NCBI GenBank assembly: GCA_963773605.1
Contig: CAVZBT010000012.1
Location: forward strand, 1,426,001-1,490,000
Reading direction: 5' to 3'
Origin: CAVZBT01 sp963773605
GTDB lineage: Bacteria; Acidobacteriota; UBA6911
Length of the DNA stretch: 64,000 nucleotides
Shown here: in pieces, positions 1-9,391 of the stretch
How the letters are laid out: each line of letters begins with the position of its first letter
Numbering within the stretch: position 1 is the first letter of the stretch
Notes under the pieces: model-generated
The model's database searches: none
What the model was told of the DNA's origin: nothing
What the model saw: the letters and a program-made list of their open reading frames with translations, nothing else
Position numbers and translations under genes: made by a program

Positions 1-851
1 CGGCATTTCTGCTCAGCGCTGCGTTGAGAAGTGAACTGACCGCGGCTTATCAATCGCTCGGTTCGGGCGGGGCGGATGATGGCGGGCTTATCACGCGCGC
101 GCTTCGGCTGGTGGACGAGGGGCGGATGTGGCTGGGCAAGTACGTTGATCTGTCCCAGGTCGATCTGCGCGCCGAGCTGTTAGACCGTTTGAAGCAGCTC
201 AGCTCATTCCTTGTTTCTCAAATTGCCGGTTTTGCCGGCGGGGTGACTTCATTTGTTATGGCGGCGGTCGTTACCTTCTTCACGCTGTTCTACCTGTTTC
301 GGGATGGCCGCGCCTTCTGGCGACGACTCGCTGCGTTCATTCCGCTCAGCCCGGCCCAGCTTGAAAAACTTACCGAGGGAGTGAGTCGCACGATTACCGC
401 CAGCCTGTACGGCGGACTGGCGGTGGCAATCGCTCAGGGGACGCTTTTGGGATTAGCCTTTTTGGTTCTGGGCTTGCCGTCCCCAGTGATATGGGGAATA
501 GTCACCGCGTTCTGCTCGTTGATACCTCTCGTCGGAACAAGTTTGGTGTGGGTTCCGGCTTCAATCATCCTGATTCTCGTCGGCCACCCGGTGAAAGGAT
601 TGATCCTGCTCGCCTGGGGCGCCGGGTTCGTCTCAACGGTGGATAACATCATCCGCCCGCTGGTCATCAGCAAGCGGGTGAGCTTTCACCCGCTGTATGT
701 CTTCTTCGCGCTGCTGGGCGGAGTTCAGGCGTTCGGCGCAATCGGGCTGTTCGTCGGCCCGGCTGTGCTGGCGCTAGCTCAATCTCTGTTTAGTCTGATC
801 AGAGAAGAAACGCAGACGCAAAGTGACAAGCCCGCTCTGATAGTCCAGTGA
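1..851 (+). CDS. AI-2E family transporter (UPF0118), 5'-truncated by the window edge
   Basis: Integral membrane protein of the AI-2E/PerM exporter family, which moves small molecules across the inner membrane; the substrate cannot be read from sequence. The reading frame is open from the first bases, so the start lies outside the window and the TTG at 24 is only an internal codon. About 280 C-terminal residues are present with several hydrophobic helices. The family's characteristic end is clear: a KRVSFHPLYVFFALLGG stretch, then a Gly/Phe-rich GAIGLFVGPAVLAL segment and a short charged tail. Base composition is visibly less GC-rich than the genes after 2.6 kb, which with the integrase stub downstream suggests the edge of an acquired segment. 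Family assignment is firm; transport role is inferred. Confidence 0.85.
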   Translation, partial: AFLLSAALRSELTAAYQSLGSGGADDGGLITRALRLVDEGRMWLGKYVDLSQVDLRAELLDRLKQLSSFLVSQIAGFAGGVTSFVMAAVVTFFTLFYLFRDGRAFWRRLAAFIPLSPAQLEKLTEGVSRTITASLYGGLAVAIAQGTLLGLAFLVLGLPSPVIWGIVTAFCSLIPLVGTSLVWVPASIILILVGHPVKGLILLAWGAGFVSTVDNIIRPLVISKRVSFHPLYVFFALLGGVQAFGAIGLFVGPAVLALAQSLFSLIREETQTQSDKPALIVQ

Positions 852-1549
852 TCAGCCACTGTACAAGGGACAGTAAGGTGAAAGTTCGTCCGTTGCTGCA
901 GCGGACGAACCGAACAGTTGATTGCTGAGAAAGAACCGGCCCGCTTCGCAGTTTAGGACGAAGCCAAGATGAAGTTACTTACAGTTGTCAATTCCGTAGC
1001 CTCAGCCCTGGCCTGATCACCGGCCCAGCAGACGACCACCCCGCCCGGGCGGATCTCAGCGGTTAACGGACGAAACTGCAGGTCTTATCGATCCGCAGGA
1101 TGGGGAGCGACGCGGTTTTTCATCGTGCTCACTCATTTGCGACACCGCACGCGTTTCTCGAAGCGCATGAGTTCGCCTTCTTCATACCGGTCCACCTGGC
1201 CATCTTATCCCTGGACTGCCGTATACAAGTCTCCCGACCAGCCAGACCCAACGCAAGCTTCCGTTTGCGGAAATACTTGCTTACAGAACGCTCACCGCTA
1301 CTGAATCTGAGCTTCGGAAATTCGTGCTGCAGCCGTTTCCCTCCGGTGCGCAGTCTGACGTTCCTTGCGATGCGAGTTGCGGTCTGTCTCGAGGATGGCG
1401 TCGATGAACAGTTATCAAGAGGTAAGTTTTTCTGCCTCAGGACTCTCTTATTAGATTAGAGGGGAGAACAAACGCGTGTGTATTCATTAACTGGATTCTT
1501 CAGCTCTTCAGTTCCTGAGCTAAGTGTTGTTGTCGATACGGCCTTCTAG
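852..1549. other. Intergenic stretch with no supported gene; one hairpin
   Basis: No convincing coding region. The longest open frame (1100-1459, plus) has no recognisable motif, no ribosome binding site and an amino acid pattern typical of random translation. A perfect inverted repeat, GTTCGTCCG (884-892) and CGGACGAAC (902-910), lies 33 bases after the transporter stop. It could end that transcript, although no T-run follows. Composition is AT-richer than the rest of the window. Confidence 0.6.
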
Positions 1550-1864
1550 TGGGGTTATCGGGCAGAAACCGATTGGGTGTTTGCGTCTAGCAAAGGCGGG
1601 CTGCAGGATGGGGACAAACTGCGGAAGGAAGTTCTGCAACCTGCCGCAGAACGTTCCGGAATCGGCAAAATCGGCTGGCATTCCCTACGCCATTCGTTTG
1701 CGACCGCTCTTGATTCGGCAGGAGCGCGGATAAAGGTGGCCCAGGAGCTAATGCGCCATGCCAATATTGCCACGATCATGGACGTGTATACCGGGGCTTT
1801 GGAGCGGGACAAGCGGGAAGCCGTTGGCCGTGTCGCAAAATCTTTCTTGAACACGGTGCAGTGA
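1550..1864 (+). pseudogene. Tyrosine recombinase/integrase, C-terminal catalytic fragment
   Basis: About 105 residues corresponding to the end of a phage-type integrase. The HxxR box is seen in WHSLRHSFAT, the following conserved His in LMRHANI, and the nucleophilic Tyr in IMDVYTG. The N-terminal DNA-binding domain and the first catalytic Arg are absent: an in-frame TAG stands at 1547 just before the preserved part, and no upstream frame supplies the missing half. It therefore cannot be an active recombinase. It ends about 120 bases from the 3' end of the tRNA-fMet gene, the usual place for an integrase of a tRNA-targeted element, so it is probably a relic of such an insertion. Confidence 0.8.
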
Positions 1865-1950
1865 CCGTGAGCTTACAGCACCTTTACGAACCCAAGCACG
1901 TTGGGCAATTCAATGAAGAGAAAGAACTCAAACCCGTAACTACAACAAAC

Positions 1951-1970
1951 AAGCCGCCTTGCGGCGGCTT
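1951..1970 (-). terminator. Terminator hairpin for tRNA-fMet
   Basis: Perfect 8-bp inverted repeat AAGCCGCC/GGCGGCTT with a four-base loop. On the minus strand it is followed by TTTGTTG, and it lies 14 bases beyond the CCA end of the tRNA. This is a reasonable intrinsic terminator for the monocistronic tRNA transcript. Confidence 0.75.
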
Positions 1971-1984
1971 GGGTATGAGTGCGT

Positions 1985-2061
<77 letters not shown>

Positions 2062-2648
2062 ACACGGGGAAAGCTTACAGAGCCCCCTTCGCGAAGTCAA
2101 GCAAATCCACAATGGCATCCACCGCCTGCGGAAGTCGTTGATTTACTGGGGCTTCTTGAGAGCCGTCCCTGGAGCCCACCCTGAACGCATTCGCTTGAAC
2201 CACGACGGCCGCGCCGGCGATATCGCGGTCGGTTTCCATAAACGGAAACTCTAGCGCGAGGGCACGAATCCGGATCTCCCGGTATTAGGCAGACATATCC
2301 TGTGGATAACTTTTTCTGAAAGAATACTATTGACGGTTTCGCGGTCCGGCGCCATCATACGCATGGTCGCTGTGATTTGCGTGACCTTGAACACCGGTAG
2401 AAGGACGACGGACGGGCTTAACAGGTTTGTTCGTTGCACTAGGAGGTCGGAACCGGCAGGCGTCGAAGCCGGCCGGGATTGCCGGAAGAAAGTTCCGGCA
2501 AAGGGTAGCTCCCACCGACCCATACTCGAACCCGGGCAGCGGGTGAGAGGATTCCGAACACATCGGGTCAAGGAAACGGGATCAACAGCGACCATTTCTT
2601 TTTTCCGGCAACCTTCGAGACTCACACCACCCAGGACTCCCACACTCT
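2062..2648. other. Intergenic stretch, no gene seen
   Basis: Open frames here on both strands lack motifs and ribosome binding sites and overlap each other. The only notable site is TGTGGATAA at 2301-2309, a perfect match to the DnaA box (complement TTATCCACA), followed by ACTTTTTCTG. It is a single box without a cluster, so no origin is proposed. Confidence 0.55.
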
Positions 2649-4246
2649 CTATTTGAGCCAGCGTTCGAACCAGGCCAGCATCGCGGCCCGCATCGCCGGC
2701 GTAAAGTCGTGCCCCAGCCCCGGATAGACGACGCTCTTGAAGCGCTCGCCGGCGCCGAGCGCGTCATAGGTGCGACCTATTCGGTCCTCGAGGACGCGAA
2801 TGCCGTCTACGGGCGAACCTGCGTCGAGATCCCCCGTCAACGCGAGAAACGGCCGGGGCGCGACGAGAGCCAGGACCCCCTCGGTGTCGAAATTGCGCAA
2901 CAGCCCGTTGGTGAAATAGTACACCCCGTGCTGCCGTAACTGGCCGTGCGCGATCAGATTCCGATACCGGGTGAAACAGGCGACCCCGACGGCGGCCGCG
3001 ATGCGGTCATCGACGGCGGCGAGCCACCACGCCCGCGTGCTCCCCATGCTCATGCCCGTCGTCCCGATCCGCGCCCGGTCGACCTCCGGCCGGCTCACGA
3101 GGTAATCGAGCGCGACCTGATCGTCGCGCACGAACATGCCCCAGAGCGTGCGCCCAAGCCACAGGTGCAGCTTGAACAGGCTCTCCTGCTCCTCCCGGCC
3201 CGCCTCGGACTTCCCCGCCGGTCCGGTGCCGGTTCGGTCGCCGTGCCAGTACGCATCGGGAGAAAGCACCACGTAGCCCGCGCGCACAAACGCTTCGCCC
3301 AGCGCTTCCTCCCCGCCGTTCGTCCCCGGGATGATGATTTGGGTGTGGTCCGGGGTCGACGAATGCAGCCACAGTATGGCTGGGGCGGGCCGCTCGAGTT
3401 TGTTCGGGATCAGCAGGAGCGCCGAGACTTCCCCCTCCACGCCGTTGCCGATCCTCACCTTTTCGAGCCGGAACGTCCTGCGCTGCTCGATTGACACGAC
3501 GCGCGCGCGGACCGGCGCAGGCCGCGGCGGCAGGTCCCCGAGCGAACCCAGCACCGCGCGCAGGACGGACGGCCGCCTCTCGTGCCATGCAGAGGCCGAT
3601 TGCGGCACCGCGAATTCGCCGAGCGGGAGGTTCCGGTAAAACTCGGGGACCAGCGCGTCGCGAGCCGCCTCGGCCTCCCGGTAGGCGCTCGCCGCCGCAG
3701 GGCCCGACGCCGGCGCAGGAAGCGGGCGATACGAGCCGATCGTGAGGTAGCGGACGACGCAGTCGGCCACCGCCTCGCCCAGGACCTCGTCCCCAGCGCG
3801 AGCCACGCCGTACCGTTCGGCCAGGGCAGAAGATCGTGCACCGGAACCCCGGCGTCGAGCATGATGCGCGCGGCGGCCTCGTTGTAGCGCCGCACGTCGG
3901 CTTCGGAGCGGTCGGCCGGGGTCGCGGTGGCGAACACGACCGTCGCGCCGTCCACGGCCCGGAGCTTCGAAAGGGTCTGTTTGAGTCTGGCTTCGAGTTC
4001 AGGCAGCGGGGCCAGGTCCTGCAACGCGGGCTGGAAGTGAATGAGCGCGGGCTTCCCGGCGGTCCAGCCGTCACCCGCACCCGGATCCGGGCTGATGACG
4101 GCGGCCCTGCCCTGCAGAAGCCGCGTCACGACCGCCGCATAGCCGGGCCGTACCGAGTCGCCGAGCAACACGACCGTCGGCAGCTCCGCTGCCTGCGCGA
4201 GATTCGCAGCCAGCACGATAGACAACAACGACGGGATGGTTTTCAT
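2649..4246 (-). CDS. Secreted two-domain esterase (SGNH-like plus alpha/beta hydrolase), one frameshift
   Basis: Start ATG at 4246 with an N-terminal signal peptide (MKTIPSLLSIVLAANLAQA). The first about 150 residues resemble an SGNH hydrolase: block I is VVLLGDS, but no clear DxxH block V is visible, so this half may be inactive. After one break near 3795-3815 (total length is one base short of a codon multiple) the frame resumes with GEAVADCVVRYL and runs into an acetyl-xylan-esterase/dienelactone-hydrolase type domain. That domain shows the nucleophile elbow GMSMGS, an acid in LTGDLDAGSP and the His in GLGHDF. Likely a periplasmic or exported carbohydrate esterase. Whether the two halves are truly one polypeptide depends on correcting the indel; both flanks fit a continuous protein of about 530 residues. 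Confidence 0.7.
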
Positions 4247-4264
4247 AAAGCGGATAAGGCCGAA

Positions 4265-4286
4265 GGTCGGCGCCCAGGCGCCGACC
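4265..4286. repeat. GC-rich palindrome between GNAT gene and esterase gene
   Basis: Perfect inverted repeat GGTCGGCGCC - CA - GGCGCCGACC. It lies between the 3' end of the upstream minus-strand gene (4326) and the start of the next (4246). There is no T-run. The GGCGCC-YR-GGCGCC core also appears at 18637-18656. Confidence 0.7.
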
Positions 4287-4291
4287 CCAAA

Positions 4292-4315
4292 GCGGCGTCG
4301 AGCCGCCGCACTCCA
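4292..4315. repeat. Dispersed 24-bp repeat, copy 1
   Basis: Identical over 24 bp, in the opposite orientation, to positions 31580-31603. The core is GCGGCGGCTCGACGCCGC, itself able to fold with a GCGGC/GCCGC stem. Both copies are intergenic. Confidence 0.75.
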
Positions 4316-4325
4316 GAGCCGGAAA

Positions 4326-5198
4326 TCAGCGCTTTTCCAGAAGGTAAAAGGCGCGGAGGTGACCTTCCACTTCGGCGACCCAGAAATCGGTGGCGGCGTA
4401 GCCCCGCTTGAAGTAGTGGCGGAACAGCTGGCGCATTTTCCCCTGCCACTCGAGCGCGACCCCGAGGTTGCGGTTCTTGATGTCGGGCAGGTTGTACGGC
4501 ACCTCGAACAGCAGTTCCGCTTCGGTGCAGTTCAGCTTCAGGGGGGAGGACGCGGTCATCCCGGGGGCGACTTCGTCGAGCCGGTTCACGATCGCGTACT
4601 TTTTCAGCTCCTTGCGCAGGTCGTGGCGGGGCGGCCCGGTTTCGAGCCGCTTCTCGACCGCCGCGTCCTCCAGTTCCCAGCGCGTCACGAAACGGTCGGT
4701 CGGGAGCCCGCGGTGCAGCAAGCTCGTCGTCTCGCCGTAGAAATTCTCTTCGTACCCACTTGCCCGTGCCCCGAGTTTGCCCAGGTTGAAGTACGCGTTC
4801 AGCGGCTGCATCGGGTCGAACGTCCACGTGATCAGGCCGATCTTGCGGCGCAGCGCCTCCTTACGCTGGGCGACCTTGAGCTTGTAGCCCACGTCGAAGT
4901 TGCGGTAGGCGAGCCGCACCGCGAGCATGTGGGAGTGCTGCAGAATCCGCCCGTTGTCCGCGCCGAGCATGCTGGTGACGAACCCGACCATTTCTCCGAG
5001 GCTGTTGAAGGCGCCCAGCGAGATTCCGCCGCAGTGGTCCGCGGCCAGCAGCATCGCGACCGGAATGACGTCGATGTCCTCGAAGCGCCAGACCTCGCGT
5101 TGAATGTCGACGCAGGTGTTGTAGTCCGCGAGGCTCCGGAACGGGCCGATGGTGACTTTGATCTCGTCGCGTCTTTTCCTGCGCGTCGCGGGCGTCAT
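4326..5198 (-). CDS. Predicted GNAT-superfamily acetyltransferase (COG3375-like)
   Basis: 290 residues, unbroken. The central block ITWTFDPMQPLNAYFNLGKLG and the following YEENFYG are the signature of a conserved bacterial family classed as a predicted acetyltransferase related to GNAT proteins. The substrate is unknown. The start ATG at 5198 is followed by a basic stretch (ATRRKRRDE); the upstream minus-strand sequence contains GGAGGGGAAGGGG, an adequate ribosome binding site. It is transcribed towards the esterase and separated from it by two repeats. Cytosolic, since no signal or membrane segment is present. The family assignment is good; no biochemical role is claimed. Confidence 0.75.
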   Translation of the reverse strand: MTPATRRKRRDEIKVTIGPFRSLADYNTCVDIQREVWRFEDIDVIPVAMLLAADHCGGISLGAFNSLGEMVGFVTSMLGADNGRILQHSHMLAVRLAYRNFDVGYKLKVAQRKEALRRKIGLITWTFDPMQPLNAYFNLGKLGARASGYEENFYGETTSLLHRGLPTDRFVTRWELEDAAVEKRLETGPPRHDLRKELKKYAIVNRLDEVAPGMTASSPLKLNCTEAELLFEVPYNLPDIKNRNLGVALEWQGKMRQLFRHYFKRGYAATDFWVAEVEGHLRAFYLLEKR

Positions 5199-5324
5199 CC
5201 CCTTCCCCTCCTTGGGAAACAGTTTGCAGCCAGGCCCGTATTGAGGTCGTGACGGGCCGGATTATACATCAGACGACCGCGTACGCGAAATACGGGTGCC
5301 AGTGGTGACCGGCGCCGCATTCGC

Positions 5325-5330
5325 TATAAT
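5325..5330 (+). promoter_or_regulatory. Consensus -10 box (TATAAT) of the glc operon
   Basis: A perfect TATAAT with the expected transcription start near 5337, only about five bases before the glcD ATG at 5342. No -35 match better than weak is visible. The spacing implies a nearly leaderless mRNA, in agreement with the absence of any Shine-Dalgarno sequence before glcD. Confidence 0.65.
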
Positions 5331-5341
5331 GCGCGCCTCTG

Positions 5342-6784
5342 ATGGACACTCGCCCCAAAGCGCCGCAGCAGCGCCGGCACGCAGCCCTGACGCCGCAGAT
5401 TCTCGACGAATTCCGCGCCATTGTCGGGGCCGAAAACGTCCTGGCCGAACCCGAGCAGGCCATGGCCTATGAATGCGACGGGTTCGCCTTTCACCGGCAC
5501 ACCCCCGAGGCCGTGCTGCTCGTCGCGGACCGCGACCAGGTGGTCCGCGCCGTCCGCACGGCGGTGCGCCATGGGATCCCGTTCGTGCCCCGCGGGGCCG
5601 GCACCGGGCTGAGCGGCGGCGCCGTGGCACGCTTCGGGGGCGTCGTCCTGGAACTGTCGCGCATGAAGGCGATCCGCGAGATCGACTACGACGGCCGCCA
5701 AGCCGTGGCCGAGCCGGGGCTCGTCAACATCGACCTGTCGCGCGCGACCGCGGCGGAGGGCTACTACTTCGCCCCGGACCCCTCGAGCCAGATGGTCAGC
5801 ACGCTCGGGGGCAACCTGGCGGAAAACGCCGGCGGCCCGCACTGTTTCAAGTACGGGATGACCACGAACCACGTCGTGAGCCTGGAGGTGGTACTCCCGT
5901 CGGGCGAATCCTGCGCGCTCGGCAGCCTTGCGGCCGACTGCCCCGGCTACGACCTCGTCGGCGTCTTCGTCGGATCGGAAGGGACCTTCGGGGTCGCCAC
6001 GCTGGCGGGGATGAAACTGACCCGGCTCCCGCAGGCGGTCAAGACGCTGCTCGCCGCCTTCCCGACCATGAAGGACGCGTGCGACGCGGTGTCGGGCATC
6101 ATCGCCGCCGGGATCATCCCCGCAGCCCTGGAGATGATGGACCACCGCACCATCGTCGCCGTCGAGGCCTCGGTCAACCGCGCCGGGCTCCCGACCAGCG
6201 CGCAGGCCGTGCTCATCATCGAGCTGGACGGGCTGGCGGCCTCGCTCGAGAGCCAGGCCGGCCGCATCGTCGAGATCTGCCACACACACGACTGCTCGGA
6301 GACCCGCGTCGCCAAGGACGAGGAGGAGCGGGCGGCCATCTGGAAGGGGCGCAAGCAGTCCTTCGGCGCCATGGGACGCCTCACCCGCGACCTGTACCTG
6401 CAGGACGTTGTCGTGCCGCGCAACCGCCTGAGCGACGTCGTGGTCCGCCTGTACGAACTCGCGGACCGCGCCGGCATCCGGCTGGCCAGCGTCTTTCATG
6501 CGGGCGACGGGAACATTCACCCCATACTTCTGTTCGACCGGGGCACGCCCGGTGAGGAGCAGAAGGTGGTCGAACTCGCCCACGAGATGCTGCAGGTCTG
6601 CGTCGACGCCGGAGGCACGCTCAGCGGGGAGCACGGCATCGGCAGCGAAAAGAACGAGTACATGGGGATGGTCTTCTCCGACGCGGACCTCACCGCCATG
6701 ATGAAGCTGCGCGCGGTTTTCAACCCCGACGAATTGTGCAACCCCGGCAAGATCTTTCCTTCCCGGCACTGCCGGTATCTGTGA
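5342..6784 (+). CDS. glcD: Glycolate oxidase subunit GlcD (FAD-linked)
   Basis: 480 residues, the normal length for GlcD. Catalytic FAD subunit of the membrane-associated glycolate oxidase, oxidising glycolate (or related 2-hydroxy acids) to glyoxylate. Visible features are the PCMH-type FAD-binding loop VPRGAGTGLSGGA near residue 85, a second FAD segment VGSEGTFGVATLAG near 215, and the C-terminal FAD-oxidase motifs FHAGDGNIHP and SGEHGIGSEK. First gene of glcD-glcE-glcF; its TGA overlaps the GTG of glcE, indicating translational coupling. D-lactate dehydrogenase activity is possible because the families overlap, but the three-subunit context favours glycolate. Confidence 0.92.
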   Translation: MDTRPKAPQQRRHAALTPQILDEFRAIVGAENVLAEPEQAMAYECDGFAFHRHTPEAVLLVADRDQVVRAVRTAVRHGIPFVPRGAGTGLSGGAVARFGGVVLELSRMKAIREIDYDGRQAVAEPGLVNIDLSRATAAEGYYFAPDPSSQMVSTLGGNLAENAGGPHCFKYGMTTNHVVSLEVVLPSGESCALGSLAADCPGYDLVGVFVGSEGTFGVATLAGMKLTRLPQAVKTLLAAFPTMKDACDAVSGIIAAGIIPAALEMMDHRTIVAVEASVNRAGLPTSAQAVLIIELDGLAASLESQAGRIVEICHTHDCSETRVAKDEEERAAIWKGRKQSFGAMGRLTRDLYLQDVVVPRNRLSDVVVRLYELADRAGIRLASVFHAGDGNIHPILLFDRGTPGEEQKVVELAHEMLQVCVDAGGTLSGEHGIGSEKNEYMGMVFSDADLTAMMKLRAVFNPDELCNPGKIFPSRHCRYL

Positions 6785-8067
6785 GGTTCAAGGTGGCCCG
6801 CGGACGCATTTCGGTCGACGACATCCTGCTGGAACGCGAAGAGGCCCCCGCTTCGGCCGGTGAACTCCGCCGCGCCGCCGCGCAGGCCTTTTCCGAGGGG
6901 ACCGTGATGCTGCCGGTCGGCGGGGGGACAAAGCTGCAATTGGGCAACCTCGCACCGCGGGACGCGGTCGCGATCCGCACCTCCGGCCTGCGGGGCATCG
7001 CCGAATACGAGCCGGACAACATGACCGTCTCGGTACGGGCCGGCACTCCCCTCGCGGAGGTGCAGGAGGTCCTCGCCGCACAACGCCAGTTCATCCCGCT
7101 CGACCCGCCGCACCCGGAGCGCGCGACCCTCGGCGGACTCATCTCCTGCAATACGAGCGGCCCGCTCCGGTTTCGCTACGGCACCCTTCGCGACTTCCTG
7201 CTCGGGGTCAGGATCGTTCATGCGGACGGCACCGAGACTAAGGCCGGCGGAAAACTGGTCAAGAACGTCACGGGCTACGACATGTGCAAGCTGTACACGG
7301 GCGCGCTCGGCACCCTGGGGATCCTCACCGAAGCGACCCTGAAGGTCATGCCCAGGCCCGAGCAGGTCGCCACCATCGTGCTGGGCCATGACTCGCTGCG
7401 CGCGGCGCTGGACACCGCCCGGGCTTTGCTCCGGGCCGACCTGATGCCCGAAGCCATGGAAGCCTGGAACAGCGCTGCTTTCAGCCGGACGGCTCCCGGG
7501 GGCGCGACGGCGCCCTGGGCCCTGATGCTGCGGATCGGCGATGCGGCACCGGCCGTGCAGTGGCAGGCCGACCGCGCCGTCGAAATCGCCGCCGCCGACT
7601 CGAGTGGAGTTCTGCTTCGGCTCGGCGCGCAGGAGTCCGACCCGTTTTGGCAGCGGGCTGCGGGAGCCCGGGAGGCGGCAGCCCCGGGCGAGGAAGTGCG
7701 GGTCAAGTGCTCCGTGCCGCACCGTTCGGCGGCCGAAGCGGCGCAGCGCATGCAGGAACTGGCCGAAAGCCTCCAGGCTCGGCTGGAAGTGTACTGCCAT
7801 GCCGGCACCTACGTGCTCTACGGCCGCTATCTTTGGGAGGAGGGCTCCCCGGACTCCGACGCGCTGAAGGCTGGGCTGGTCGGGCTGCGCCGATTCTGCG
7901 CCGCCTTCGGCGGGCACATGGTGGTGGAAAAGATCCGGCCCGAGGCCAAGACCGGGTTCGACGTGTGGGGCTACGAAGCGCCTGCCCTGGAGATCATGCG
8001 CCGGATCAAGCGGGAGTTCGACCCGAAGGCGCTGCTCAACCGCGGCCGCTTCGTGGGAGGGATTTGA
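6781..8067 (+). CDS. glcE: Glycolate oxidase subunit GlcE (FAD-binding)
   Basis: 428 residues starting at a GTG that overlaps the glcD stop (GTGA). The PCMH FAD-binding fold is shown by LPVGGGTKLQLGN near residue 45, LGGLISCNTSGP, the KLVKNVTGYDMCKLYTGALGT-type core near 160-180 (split here by citing only its ends), and a C-terminal RPEAKTGFDVWG segment. It lacks the long FAD-oxidase C-terminal motifs of GlcD, which is what separates GlcE from its paralogue. It forms the second flavin subunit of the complex and is followed after two bases by glcF. Assignment rests on both sequence and strict gene order. Confidence 0.88.
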   Translation: MRFKVARGRISVDDILLEREEAPASAGELRRAAAQAFSEGTVMLPVGGGTKLQLGNLAPRDAVAIRTSGLRGIAEYEPDNMTVSVRAGTPLAEVQEVLAAQRQFIPLDPPHPERATLGGLISCNTSGPLRFRYGTLRDFLLGVRIVHADGTETKAGGKLVKNVTGYDMCKLYTGALGTLGILTEATLKVMPRPEQVATIVLGHDSLRAALDTARALLRADLMPEAMEAWNSAAFSRTAPGGATAPWALMLRIGDAAPAVQWQADRAVEIAAADSSGVLLRLGAQESDPFWQRAAGAREAAAPGEEVRVKCSVPHRSAAEAAQRMQELAESLQARLEVYCHAGTYVLYGRYLWEEGSPDSDALKAGLVGLRRFCAAFGGHMVVEKIRPEAKTGFDVWGYEAPALEIMRRIKREFDPKALLNRGRFVGGI

Positions 8068-8069
8068 AG

Positions 8070-9391
8070 ATGGCGGGGCCGATGGCGCCGCAGGCGCTCA
8101 CCCGGGAAGCGGCGAACCTCGACTGCATTCACTGCGGCCTGTGCCTGGCCGTCTGCCCCACGTACCTGCAGCTCGGCAACGAGGTCGACTCCCCGCGCGG
8201 GCGGATCCATCTGATCAACGCCCTCGGGGAAGGCCGCATCACTCCGGAAAGCCCCGTTTTCGAACGGCACATGCACCTGTGCCTCGAGTGCCGCGCCTGC
8301 GAATCCGCCTGCCCTTCCGGGGTTCGGTTCTCCCTGATGATGAACGACGCGCGCGGGGCCATTCGCGCGCACAAGAAGATGTCGTGGCCCGCCCGCCTGG
8401 CCCGGAAGGCCGTTTTCGACGTCGTTTTCCCGAGCCGGCGCCTGCTGCACGCCGGGTTCCGCCTGCTGCGTTTTTACCAGAGAAGCGGGGCGCGGAAACT
8501 CGTCCGGGCCTCGGGGCTGCTGAGGCTGTTGTCCAGGCAGGTCCAGGTGATGGAAGCGCTCCTGCCCGAGGTACCTCCCGCGGCTACCTGCACCCTGCCG
8601 GCCAGGGCGCCGGCCAAGGGGCGCAGCCGAGTCGCCTTCTTCGAAGGGTGCATCATGCCGGAACTGTTCGGCGCCGTGCATGAAGCGACCCTGCGGGTCC
8701 TCGAGCGCAACGACGTCTCGGTCTGTTCCCCCCGCGGCAGACGTGCTGCGGGGCGTTGCACATTCACGACGGCGAAGTGCAGCGGGCGCTCGCTCTGGCG
8801 CGCACAAACATCGAGGCCTTCGAACGAGACGGCGCCGATTTCATCGTCGTCAACGCCGCCGGCTGCGGCGCGATGCTGAAGGACTACGGTGAGCTTTTGA
8901 AGGACGATCCCCGGTACGCCGGCCGTGCGTCGGCGTTCAGCCGCAGGGTGAGGGACATCTCGGAGTTCCTCGACGAACTCGGGGTCGAGGAGGACATGGG
9001 ACCCCTGCCGCTCAAGGTCACCTACGACGATCCGTGCCACCTGCTGCACGCGCAGGGCATCAAGACCGCCCCCAGGAGACTGTTGCGGCGCATCCCGGAA
9101 CTCCAACTCGTCGAGTTGCGCGACGCAGACCGGTGCTGCGGCTCGGCGGGTATCTATAACATCACCCACCCTGATATGGCCGCCCGCATCCTGGCCGAGA
9201 AGATCGCCCAGGTCGAGCGCACGGGAGCGCAGGTCGTCGCCAGCGGGAACCCGGGCTGCCTGCTGCAAATCCAACAGGGGCTGCGCGCCCGCGGCCTGGA
9301 CATCAAGACGGTCCATCCAATCGAACTGCTTGACCGCGCCTACAGGGCGGCGGCTGCGCCAACCGGGGATACGGATGATCGCACAAAATGA
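8070..9391 (+). CDS. glcF: Glycolate oxidase iron-sulfur subunit GlcF, one frameshift in a C-run
   Basis: Electron-transfer subunit carrying two 4Fe-4S clusters, seen as CIHCGLCLAVCP near residue 18 and CLECRACESACPSG near 70. Two cysteine-rich CCG domains follow (DPCHLLHAQGIK and DRCCGSAG in the second). The frame breaks at a run of six C at 8728-8733: adding one C restores VCSPPRQTCCGALH, exactly the family's first CCG motif, so a missed base in the consensus is the simplest explanation. Start ATG 8070 is two bases after the glcE stop. The 3' end overlaps the nagA start by 17 bases. Confidence 0.88.

Noticed and set aside
1100..1459. 119-codon open frame on the plus strand
   Set aside because: No ribosome binding site, no motif, biased towards random composition; lies in a low-GC intergenic stretch.
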